Positions 48,619-59,160 of a stretch of DNA of 64,000 nt are shown in pieces. This DNA comes from Crotalaria pallida (lineage: Eukaryota > Streptophyta > Magnoliopsida > Fabales > Fabaceae), in assembly GCA_037953625.1 (NCBI GenBank), contig CM075649.1:92013290-92077289 (forward strand), in the 5' to 3' direction. Position 1 is the first letter of the stretch; the number at the start of each line of letters is the position of its first letter. Both the position numbers and the translations under genes were made by a program. The notes beneath the pieces are model-generated. The model was not told where the DNA came from and did no database searches. It saw nothing but the letters and a program-made list of their open reading frames with translations.

Positions 48619-51600
48619 ACACTCATATACCTCACCGCGAATATTAATGTCTTTTAGTGTCTTTTAAAATATTTTACAAGTCTTTTAGCATCCTTAGTTA
48701 ACCTAAGATCGGCTTGCCCTTAGTACATCCCTTCGACAAGACCCGATCACTAAGGGTTACATCTTTCCCCACTTTCACATAATCAAACCATCACTTTCTC
48801 AAGCCACACGGCCACAATTCCATCACATCATTCTCACATACATTCACATATCTCTCATCACAATCATTTCCATCACACATTCTCTAGCACAAAGCTCGGC
48901 TCTACGAGCGCAATATCCTCATCTGATACTTTATTACTCCACCACATTATCTTGAATCTCAACACATATCTCTTATCACAAATCCTCATACTTTACTTTC
49001 GCTTTCTCGTATGCAATCATAACGACATTCAGACTCATTTCGCGAAGAATAACTTTTACAAAGAAAGAGAAAGGAACTAACATAGGATAGGAATAAACAT
49101 GCACTAATTCAAGAAACATAGGACAGAATATCACGTAAACTCATGTTACCACCATACGAACAACCATGTTACGGGCTCACCACAATCTCACTCACTCACT
49201 CACCTCTTAATCCAGCAAGAGAAATACTTTGACTTTGGGGATCTCTAGCTTCTCCTTGAGAATAGTTCCTACCGTCCACTGAATAACCTCAAAATAAATA
49301 CGCTTTTATCAAAAATCATTTCAATTAAAATTTATAACTTGATCTTTTAAATATAAGATTCTTTACTTTCCTTATTCTTTTCTTAAAATACAAGTGATTA
49401 TCAAAACGACTTTCAATCTTTTCTCATAATTGAAATCCTTGGAAAATCACTGGAAAACTTCACATTAAAACCAATAAAACAAATGGTTTATGTGGCTGTA
49501 TGGAAAAGTCCAGCCACCATTTCAAATTGAAAAATATTGAAAAATCCACAATTTTCATTCTAACTTTTTATAAAACACATAACACTTGAAATCTACCTTT
49601 TTCACAACTCAAAACATTTTTAAAGGTGAAATACTTTGAAATAAATTCTTGGACAGCAAAGGATAAAAGAAATCAAACTATAAAAATACATTTAGAAATA
49701 ATCAAATACATTTATCCTTTTTCTTTCATGAAAACCGAATTGACCCAAAAGTAAAACAACACAATTCAAAAAAAATTTCTTAAAACAAAGTCATAAAACA
49801 TAATCATTTCAAAGAGATAATTTCATGCAAAAAGAATCTAGCCTAGTTATCCTAGTATAGGCCGAATCATTACTATGAGAAAACAAAACCTTTGATGCAT
49901 TTTCTTTCATGCAAAAACCTTTAAACATTAAATCAAAAACATGCACATATAAAACACATGGTTTTAGAAAATAACTTCCCCTTTTTCTTTCTCAAAACCG
50001 TGACCTACAAGTCACTTCAAACACCATTTCATTTTCATTTCTCCTTTTTGCATGTGCCTTAAAAATCATGGAAAATCAAAAGAAAACTCATGCAAGAAGA
50101 CTTATCATGAAAAACAATCTTGATCTTTGTTTTTAAAGCTTGATCGAAAAGTACACTAACAAAATCAAGAGGAAAACTTAAATCCTTAGCTTTGAAACAC
50201 ATAAATTTAGATCAAAACAAAAATCATTTGAAAAGAAAATTGTTTCCCTTTGTTTCTCCTCAAAACCGTAACATGCATGTCTAGAACCAAAACTTTTGAG
50301 TTCAAAAATCATAAATCAAACTTCAAGATTAAAAGCTTTGAAAATCAAAGTAAGAAAACAAGCCCTTTTTCAAGATTAAAGTGATAGATCAAAGCCTTTT
50401 GAATTAAAATCAAAGATCAAAGCTTTAGAAAAAATCAAAGTTGAAATCAAAGCACGAAAATCATTTTGATCAACTTTATCAAACATCAAACTAACATGCA
50501 TGGACTCAAAATGAAATAAAAATCACCACAACCTATTTTTCTAAGCATGACCGAATGATAATGTCTATGAGTTAGGGTTCTACAAGTTTATGATGTTCTT
50601 GGAACTTAAGATCAAGGCTTTACAAGTACTTACAAACATAGATCTTCAAAGAAATTGGACATGCAACAACAAAGAACTTTACAAGACTTGGAAATTAAAA
50701 ACTATCACTAATACCCTATGATCTTCGAAAATACTAAAGAAAAAGAAAGGATCTTCAACCTTCTCCACTTAGTCTTCAAGAATCCTAAAGCTTTAGGTTT
50801 GATCTTCTTCTTCCTCTCTTCTCCAAGCTCACGGGTTCTCTCTCTCTCTCTAAGTCTCTATAAGAGTTTGAAGAGAACTCTTAGGAATTGTGTGTTGGTT
50901 TGGAAAAGAAATGAGAAGCAAATGAGTGGAGGTGCTACGGTTTTGGGTTATAAGGAGTAACAAAGCATTTCCCTTTCTTGCCCTTAAGAAAGTTCGGCCA
51001 AGAGTGTGGATTGAAGGGTAATTTTGGCATCATCAAGGCTTGCATGGCTCAAGCCAAGCCATTGGACAAATAGAGAAGAATTAGGCTTAATCTCACTTCC
51101 TATTGGTTGGTCAAACTCCTAATCAAGCTTTACACTGAACTAAACCTAGGGCTATTTGGCTACTAACCTAGGGTGCAAAGAAGTCAAAATTTTTGCATGA
51201 TGCATGCCACACACACACACCACACGGCGACACATATGCACACACATGCACAAAATCATTTTTTTTTCTTTTTCATAAATTCATCATTTTCCATAAAATA
51301 CAAAATACCAAATATTAAATACTTAAATACTTTAAACAATTTAAATCAAAAACTCAATCCAAATTCATAAGATTTTCCCACAAAAAAAAATCATTTTCCT
51401 TAAAACTCTTTATCATTGGAAATCACAAAATAAATTTAATTCAAGAAATACTTTTTCAAAATACCATTTGAAAACATTTTCTCAAATTGATTACTTTACA
51501 AATTAAAACAAATGTGAGGTATTCAGACGGGGTGTTACAGCATCAGTATTGGCAAGGAGTACTCAGGTAAGGCCCTCTGTGACCTTGGAGCTAGTATGAA

Positions 51601-52058
51601 TATAATGCCCTTATCTGTGTGCAATGCATTAGAACTAGGAGACATTAAACCTACCCCTGCCATATTACAATTAGCTGATAGATCCATCCTCCGCACCTAT
51701 GGAGTGGTGGAAGAGATTTTGGTAAAGGTTAATGACTTCATACTGTCCCTGGACTTTGTAGTCCTAGATGTGGAAGAGGATGAAAATATTCCTCTGATTT
51801 TTGGTCGGCCTTTCTTGGCCACAGCAGGGGCAGTCATAGATGTGTAACATCCTCAACTTTCGATTTCGTTTAGAAGTGTTAATTGGTATTAGTATTAGTA
51901 AGTCTTTAGAATTAGCATTTAGCTAAGTGTAGAATGGTATGAGTTAAGAATAGGTTAGAATGTGTTTAGGATGTAGGTTTTAGCTAAGAGTAAGTTAGAA
52001 TGGGTTATAGTAAGTTTAGGATCCTTAGAATGCATGAAAGAAGGGTAAATGTAACTGG

Positions 52059-52215
52059 TTAATCGATTAAGTGGGGCATTAATCGATTAAATTTTAAGCA
52101 CCTTTCAGCCACTACTCGATTAAGGTGTGGCTTAATCGATTAAGTTTTGAGGCAGCTTCAGGCATTAATCGATTAACTGCAGTGTTAATCGATTAAGGTC
52201 TGAGTTAATCGATTA
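52059..52215. repeat. TAATCGATTA palindrome array in LTR E
   Basis: Six intact copies start at about 52059, 52079, 52132, 52165, 52185 and 52205, and a degenerate one (actcgattaag) at about 52114. Neighbours are about 20 bases apart. Confidence 0.85.
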
Positions 52216-52484
52216 AGGGTTGTGTTTAAGTCATAAAACACTTGTTTCAAAGTGCCATTTTCATTGTTTCCTTCTCTCTCTACTCGAACTCCTTCTCCTA
52301 ATTTCTCTTAGGGCTTTCAATTTATTCAAGTAATCACCAAAGTTTCATGAAATTAAAGCCCCAAATCACTCACCCATCATCCCCCCACGAATTTCCTACC
52401 CTTTGATCACATATTTTCTCTCTCTTCTCACTTTCCCCAAATCACCCATAAACCCCAAATTGGTGCAATACTTTATTTGAGGTC

Positions 52485-54715
52485 TGTTGGAAGTCAAGCT
52501 TGCCCCAAAGGACATAAAGAGTAATGCTAGAAGGATTCTAGAAGATAATGTTTTGATGATTACAAACAAGATTCAAAGTTTCAAGCATCAAGCTGCATCA
52601 AGTTCAAGCATCAAGCTTCAAGGCTAAAGTCAAGGCTCAAGCTTCATGTTCAAGTTTAGCATAGCCTGGCCTATAGGAAATTTGTAAGGTAATGAATTTT
52701 TATTACAAGTGTCTAATGGCCAAAATTAGTTTTTCATGTTAAGGAGAAGAAAAGAACTTTTTATGAAAAATGTTTTTAATTGCAAAAAGATTTTTAGTGA
52801 AAATCTGTTTTTATCTTAGTTTTGGTGAAAATACTTGATGTTATAAAACTCTGAATATTTTTATGTATGCAAGAGAGAGTAATCGATTACCTGCTTGAGT
52901 TAATCGATTAACTTTGTTGCATCATAGAAAAATCAGAGAGGTTGTAATCGATTAAGTGAACTTTTCTAATCCATTACTTTCTTATGAGAGTAATCGATTA
53001 CATTGTTCAAGTAATCGATTAGAATTGTTGCATCATATATTTTTCAGAGGCTCAGTAATCGATTACAGGCTGTGTAGTAATCGATTACATATGTTGCATC
53101 ACATAATGATCAGAGACTCAGTAATCGATTATTTGATGAGTAGTAATCGATTAAATGAGTTGCATCATATAATAACAGGAGTGATGTAATCGATTAATCA
53201 TTGTTGGTCTAATCGATTACTTGTTTTTCAAATGAATTTAAAAGTTTCTATTTTTGAAGGAATAATCGATTACCTTCAGAAAGTAATCGATTACTTCAGC
53301 TTTTATTGAAAAACGTGTCAGAATCATTTTGATTTATTTCCTGATTTGTTTTTATATAATTGATTCTGATTTATTTTCAAAATTCGAATTTGAATATTAT
53401 TTTGAAATATTTCCTTATTTGTTTTTAAGAATCAAATCGTTTAATTATCTCCTAAATCTATTTTATTTGTTTCTGATTTCAAAATTGATTTTATTCTATT
53501 TTATTTTATTCTTTAAATCTATTTGATTTGATTTTGATTTCAAAAATATTATTTTACTTATTTGATTTCAGAAAATCAATTTTGAATATTTTCGGATTTG
53601 CTTTCATTCTTATTTTTAAATTTGATTTATTTCCAAAATCGTTTTTGATTTGATTCTGATTCTTTTTCAAATTCAAAATTTGAATTTCAAATATTTTAAA
53701 ATCTTTATTTTTATTTCTTAAATCTTTAAGATTTGTTTTTGATTTTAAACATGTGTTAATTGTTGCTTTTATAAAAAGGATTTGAATCAAGTTTTTATTT
53801 CTGATAACGCTTTTCTTCTGAACGCTTCTTCTTCTTCTCTTCTCCTTCAACCTGTTCTTAAACTTTGATATTATTTCTTGAAGAGAAAAATTATATTGGC
53901 CTTAGTACTTGTGATTTAAATTCAGCACCACTAGAGCTTTATTGTTGTATCAGTGTTATATAGAACACACTTTTGTTAGAGCCTTATATTGTTGTATTCG
54001 CACTATCAAGAGTGCATCATAGTGGTTGTACTTAATCATTCATATCCATAACCATTTGTGTAAGGGGTGTGTAACCCTTAGTGACTAGGGAGTGAATCTC
54101 CTAGTGCGGACGTGCTGCGTTCGTGGTTATAGGGTGAGGAACCCTGCTGTGTGGGTAGTGCTAGACGAACGGTGGGGCACCTAGTAGTTAGGCTATCTGG
54201 TTGTGTTTTGAGGCCCCTAGCGAACGGAGGTTCCTAGTAGCGTGCGGGGTGCTCTGGTTGTACTTGGGGACGCGAGGCGTCTTTGGTATAGTGAAAGCTC
54301 AAGCGGGTCGCTTGGGGACTGGATGTAGGCCGGGTTTGCCAAACCAGGATAAAAATCTCTTGTGCAATCTCTTCTATCTCTCATCTCTTTATTTTCTGCT
54401 GTTATATTTATTTGTTGCGCATCATAACATCTATTTTCATAATAATTAATTTAATTGTTTTAAATTAATTAGCGCGGTAACGTTTCTCGTTGTTATCTTT
54501 TTAATTGTGCCGCGCATATTAGTTTTTATATAATTAATAATATTATTCGCTTTCGCGCAATCGTTTTCATCATTATATTGTTTTCCACTGCAAAATCTCT
54601 TTAAGTTTATTGAAAACGTTTTAAAGCGAATATTTTCCAATGTATTCGTAAACACCCAATTCACCCCCCCCCCCCTCTTGGGTGACGGCTGCCAATCCTA
54701 TCAATAATTCTAACA
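52485..54715 (+). mobile_element. Copia (SIRE-like) solo LTR H (2,231 bp), target duplication aggtc
   Basis: It starts TGTTGGAAGTC and ends AATAATTCTAACA, flanked by aggtc at 52480-52484 and 54716-54720. The end with a C-run followed by tcttgggtg is typical of SIRE-like Copia LTRs. There is no internal region. It carries 13 intact TAATCGATTA motifs. Removing it restores the E LTR. Confidence 0.88.
52879..53294. repeat. Paired TAATCGATTA palindrome array in LTR H
   Basis: Motifs lie near 52880, 52900, 52944, 52990, 53011, 53056, 53078, 53121, 53143, 53187, 53209, 53262 and 53283, with one degenerate copy at 52967. They form seven pairs 20-24 bases apart. Pairs mostly recur every 64-66 bases, with gttgcatcat between them, so a larger tandem unit is superimposed. 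Confidence 0.88.
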
Positions 54716-56494
54716 AGGTCTTCTAGTCATCAAAGAAGCTTGGAAAAGGACTAAGGGGCAAGGATTAGGAGGCTAGGAGTATAGGTTGGAGCTTATACTA
54801 GGACTTATAAGATTCTCCTCTACCCTCCAAGAGGTAACGGGTTTAACTTGGGATTAGCTTAGGGGAAATATTAGAAACTAATAATTGGAACTTAATTAGG
54901 TATGTTTAGATGATTAGTTGAAATAGGATTAAGGGAAAATAGTTTAATCTAGAAAACCCTAAGTGATGGTATATTATGTATGTAATTGTTTATGTTTAAT
55001 GCCTTAAATTATATGTTAGTTTGATAATTGTTGCTATTCTATGTGTTTGTGAGGTTCTTGTTAATTATGGAATTAAAGTATTATTAGTTATGCATAAATT
55101 TAGGGACAAGTACTTTCCATTTGAGTTGAACCACACCAATGTTATTTCTAAAGAATAAAAAGGGCTTCAATCTCAATTGGAAAATACTTGATTATTGAAT
55201 CATGCATGGTGTAAAGGGGACGTTAGGAGTTGGGGAAAAACACACGTCTTTTTGATTGATGAGGGCAAAAGTAAATTATTAGAATTATTATGTAGAACTT
55301 TGATCTTGCACAAGACATGGGTTTGATTCCCGTGTTGTGGATTGGTTCTATGCAAACCATAATAATTCTATTACTTTGGCTCCTTTTGGCCAATCAAGGG
55401 TGATTTCTGCTAAAGCCAATTTGGACATATCAACCCAAATTGCATGAGGGACCTTCCTAAGTGGAGGTGAAGTGCTGCGCAAGCGGATATGAGGGACCTT
55501 CATAAGTGGAGGTGAAGTATCCAATTATAGGTTGAGAAATGCTTACTCCTGGTCGGTTTTTCCCCAGAGTGGAGGGTGTATGTGAGGATGTCAAAGTGTT
55601 AATGAAAAGGGAAAAGTTAAAGTAAAAGTTAAAGTGTGAAACTGAAAGTGAAAGTATGGAAGAACTTGCATAAATGAGTTAATTCATTGAATCCGACCAA
55701 ATTGTTCAAGTTAAACGAAATGAAATAAATTGTGTAATATCGGATTCATGAATTGAACCATTAAAGTGTGACGCGCATAGCATAATCATGTGATTGTATA
55801 CTAAATTGTTATACTATAAGTGTGTATCGTTCTTATATTGATTATAGCCATTGTTAAATTCATTTCTAAATTGCTTGGTAACATGGGTATGCCTAGTTAT
55901 GTCTTATTCTTATTTTTAAATGTTTTCTCTAATCTAAATTTGAGTTACTCACCCTTACATGTTGACATTTTAGGTACCCATGACGAGGATCCATCTACTG
56001 TTCCCTCTGCCGAGGATCATTACACTCTTCCTGACGGAGTGTAGCTTTATCATCATAGTTCATGCTAGCTGCACACACACATGTTTCATGCTTTTGATAA
56101 ACCCTTTATATATTACTCTTTTGATGCATATATTATGGTTTACCCTTTTGTTGTAAATATTTATATTATATACAATGGTTGTGAGGATGGTTGATCATCC
56201 ATTCTTTTGATGTAAAAATTTAGCTTGGCAAACCACAACCTATTTTGGAGTGTATGCAAATTCTTATAAACTTTATGGACTTTGTAAAACATATGGTTGT
56301 ATGATGATGATGTTATCTTATGCTTATGAGCATAAGTAATGATAAGTATGTGTAATTATAAATGTTCTGGTTTCTGACAGGGTTTTATTTTTTTTGGGAT
56401 AAGTCCGATTTATAGACGAACCTTTGCAAAAAATTTTCTTGATTTTTCCTAATTGCATAAAATTAAATAGATTAAGATTAAGGTGTTAAATTTA

Positions 56495-56506
56495 TGGTAT
56501 CAGAGC
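56495..56506 (+). other. Primer-binding site of element E
   Basis: TGGTATCAGAGC, an exact initiator-Met tRNA primer site just after the 5' LTR. Confidence 0.88.
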
Positions 56507-56697
56507 AGTGGTTGCATTCCTCGGTTACGGAGTACGGTTTTTCCTACTCCCAAAGTGTTACTCCACATGAGAGTAGCATTAAAGTAGTTAGTAATTAGTT
56601 TACTTTTATTTCTTAAGCAATTAGTTAGTTAGTTCTAGTTTTAAATTTTCTTTGTAGATGTGATTCTTATTAATCGCTCTTTGATTCCAAGTTTAGT

Positions 56698-59160
56698 ATG
56701 GCGGCTCGACAAAATCGAGTATTCGAAAGAATATCCGAGGTCTTGGAGGACCTATCTCGGACCAATGCCAATCAGACCAATATTCTGGAGAATTTGGTTC
56801 AGGCCAGTGCTCAACAGGCCCAAAATGCTAATCATCAGCCTCATCCTCAACCCCAGCCGCAAGCAACAGCTCATGGCATAATAGAATTTAAGAAGCGGGA
56901 CCCCCCTAAGTTTGTGGGTGGGTTTGATCCGGCAGGAACCCAGCAGTGGTTGAAGGAAATAGAGAAGATTTTCAAGTCCTTACCATGTACCGATGCGGAG
57001 AAGGTGGCGAATTCCACCTTCATGCTTTCTGGTGATGCGGAATCATGGTGGGAGGACAGCAGCCATTTCCTGGAGGCGGAAGGGAGGCAGATTTCATGGG
57101 AGTTGTTCAAGGAGATGTTTTTGGACAAGTTCTTTCCAGAGGATGTTCAGAGGAGAAAGGAGATTGAATTCTTGGAGTTAAAGCAAGGGGCTATGTCTGT
57201 TGGGGAGTATGTATCTAGGTTTGAGGAGTTGATTAAATTCTCTCCATATTATCAGCATCATCCAGATGAGGGTTCCAAATGCATCAAGTTTGAGAATGGT
57301 CTTCGACCTGAGATTAAGTTGGCTCTTGGATATCAGGGGATTCGGAATTTCCCACAGTTGGTGAATATGTGCAGGATGTATGAAGGAGATCTAAAGGTGA
57401 AGGAGGCAAATGATAGGAGCATAAGAGCGGCCCAGAAGGTGGGTGGGCCAGTGAGCGACAAGGGCAAAGGACCTTCCATCCAAAGGAACCACCCTTACCC
57501 AACTCCAAAGATTGCAGATAACAAGGCTAAGGGGGTAGTCGCGAAAGCAGCAGTTCCAGCAGCTATTTCTGGTTTTGTTCCATCTTTTCCACAATGCCAG
57601 CAATGTGGAAAGTTTCACAGGGGTACTTGTTGGAGGGTGTTGTATGCTGGTCAACCAGGTCAGATTGGTCCTTGCTTCATTTGCAAACAAGTTGGACATC
57701 GTGCTGCCAATTGTCCAAATCAGAATCAGAAGAGAGATGTTCTAGTGGGTCAATATGAGGGAGCTCGACCAGTAGTGTATGGCAGAGTTTATGCTATGAG
57801 TGGTGTGGAGGCGGAGCAGTCAGAGGATCACATCAGAGGTATTGGTCTTATCAATGGAATGCCTTGCAATGTTTTATTTGATAGTGGAGCAACTCATTCA
57901 TTTATATCCCTAGATTGTGTTACTAGATTAAATTTGCCTACTATAAAAGTTCCTTTTAAACTCATAGTGTCTACCCCAACAAATCCCTCAGTCTCTACCT
58001 CTCAAATGTGTCCAAATTGTACCCTCACAATACATGACCACACATTCCACATTAACATCATATGTCTACCCTTAACCCAATTAGATATTATCTTAGGAAT
58101 GGACTGGATGTCAGAAAACCACATTATGATAGACTGTCACAAAAAGACCATAATCTTCCTCCAACCCAAAGAACCAAAGTTAAACTTAGCTGCTTTAGAA
58201 ACTGAAAAAGAACCATCTATTCACCAAATCCCAATAGTGAATGAGTTCCCAGAGGTGTTTCCTGATGAGGTGTCTGGTTTACCACCAGTACGTGAAGTAG
58301 AGTTCAGTATTGATTTGGTACCCGGTACTGGACCTATTTCTTTGACTCCGCATAGAATGGCTCCAATTGAGTTGGTAGAGTTGAAGAAGCAGTTGGAGGA
58401 TATGTTGGCTAAGAAGTTTATCAGGCCTAGTGTCTCACCCTGGGGTGCACCGGTTCTTTTTGTCAAGAAGAAGGACGGAAGCCTCAGATTGTGTGTGGAT
58501 TACAGGCAGCTGAATAAGGTGACAATCAAGAACAAGCATCCTCTTCCACGCATCGATGATTTGATGGACCAATTGTGTGGTGCAGCAGTGTTTTCCAATA
58601 TCGATCTCCGATCTGGCTATCACCAAATCAGGGTTAAAGAAGAGGATATACCCAAGACTGCTTTTAGATCACGTTATGGCCACTATGAGTATGTGGTAAT
58701 GCCGTTTGGTCTAACCAATGCCCCTGCAGTTTTTATGGACTATATGAATCGGATATTCCGACCTTACTTGGGTTCCTTTATAGTTGTCTTCATTGACGAT
58801 ATTCTCATATACTCAAAGGACTCCAATGAGCATCGGGAGCATCTCAGAATAGTCCTAAGAACCTTGAAGGAGAAGCGGTTGTATGCTAAGCTTGCCAAGT
58901 GTGAATTCTGGCTTGAGAAAGTAAAATTCTTGGGCTATGTTATTGCTAAAGAAGGCATTGCAGTGGATCCTGCAAAGGTTGAGGCCGTGTTGCAATGGGA
59001 AAGGCCTAAGTCAGTGACGGAAGTTCGGAGTTTCCTTGGTTTGGTAGGCTATTACAGACGGTTTATCAAGGATTTTTCTAAGATAGCTTTGCCTTTGACC
59101 AAGTTAACAAGAAAGAGACGACATTTGATTGGAACCAGAACTGTGAGCAGATTTTCTTAG
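56698..59160 (+). pseudogene. Ty3/gypsy gag-protease-RT of element E (820 codons, then frameshift)
   Basis: The ATG at 56698 opens MAARQNRVFERISEVLEDLS. Gag shows PPKFVGGFDPAGTQQWLKEI and FLDKFFPEDVQRRKEIEFLE. The knuckle is CFICKQVGHRAANC (C-x2-C-x4-H-x4-C). Protease follows with VLFDSGATHSFIS and LDIILGMDWM. RT is complete: RPSVSPWGAPVLFVKKKDGS, VDYRQLNKVTIKNKHPLPRI, FGLTNAP and the catalytic FIDDILIYS, then FLGLVGYYRRFI. A frameshift near 59105-59115 ends the frame at 59160 before RNase H. Gag through RT is intact, so RT activity is conceivable, but the element lacks working downstream domains. Confidence 0.93.

Larger units (their letters stand above)
43500..51539 (-). mobile_element. Ty3/gypsy (Tekay/Del-like) element F, internally deleted, target duplication gcatc
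   Basis: A minus-strand element with a complete 5' LTR (47030-51539, 4,510 bp), an initiator-Met primer site, gag-protease-partial RT, then an abrupt join into the last 1.26 kb of the 3' LTR (43500-44764). Flanking gcatc copies (43495-43499, 51540-51544) are identical, and removing the element restores the protease frame of element D. A deletion from mid-RT to mid-3' LTR removed the RT active site, RNase H, integrase and most of the LTR. The two LTR parts differ at roughly 15-20 positions over 1.26 kb by eye, so the insertion is fairly young. Confidence 0.92.
47030..51539 (-). repeat. 5' LTR of element F (4,510 bp)
   Basis: Termini TGTAACAGCCCG and GGGGTGTTACA. It contains the small ORF (47748-47407), conserved block (48194-48618), long AT-rich spacer, a CT-rich stretch near 50815-50860 and a CA-rich tract (51208-51252). 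Its plan is collinear with LTR 1 and K but shorter. Confidence 0.9.
30633..51842 (+). mobile_element. Athila-like element D, gag-pro, split by elements G, F and E
   Basis: The plus-strand relative of element A-C survives in three pieces: 30633-33198, 42815-43499 and 51545-51842. Removing G and F restores continuity at both joints. At the F joint the protease reading (R-I-S-I-G) closes without a frame change. The third piece stops inside the protease where element E begins, and no downstream part is visible. The LTR is at the left only. The 5 bases before it are ctact; no matching copy was found at the right, because the 3' part is missing. Confidence 0.85.
43223..51842 (+). pseudogene. Element D protease region, split by element F and cut by element E
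   Basis: The first part, 43223-43499, reads VPYPQRLKKEEDKRHFSRF, then IPFAEALEQMPLYP, with a frameshift near 43370. The second part, 51545-51842, encodes ALCDLGASMNIMPLS (catalytic Asp) and NIPLIFGRPFLATAGAVIDV, then stops at the LTR of element E. The 5-bp duplication gcatc at the joint proves the two parts were contiguous. No RT follows in this window. Confidence 0.85.
51843..56492 (+). repeat. 5' LTR of element E, split by Copia LTR H
   Basis: Parts 51843-52484 and 54721-56492. The end near 56480-56492 is degenerate (ggtgttaaattt). It contains a TAATCGATTA array and a 30-bp direct duplication (atgagggacctt...aagt) at 55444-55473 and 55489-55518, a 45-bp period. At about 55319 is a T-arm-like hairpin that I do not call a tRNA. 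Confidence 0.78.

Noticed and set aside
52953..53189. 77-codon frame with repeated SNRL-type residues
   Set aside because: Direct translation of the TAATCGATTA repeat array; not a protein-coding signal.
52879..53294. CRISPR-like array of short repeats
   Set aside because: The repeats are 10-bp palindromes with irregular gaps inside a plant Copia LTR; there are no cas genes and the DNA is eukaryotic.
54201..54449. 82-codon open frame in Copia LTR H
   Set aside because: Single copy in a solo LTR, with no domain or leader to support it.
55300..55345. tRNA-like T-arm (atggg-tttgatt-cccgt) in LTR E
   Set aside because: Stem and 7-base loop fit a T-arm, but no acceptor, D or anticodon arm can be drawn around it; chance or a decayed fragment is more likely.
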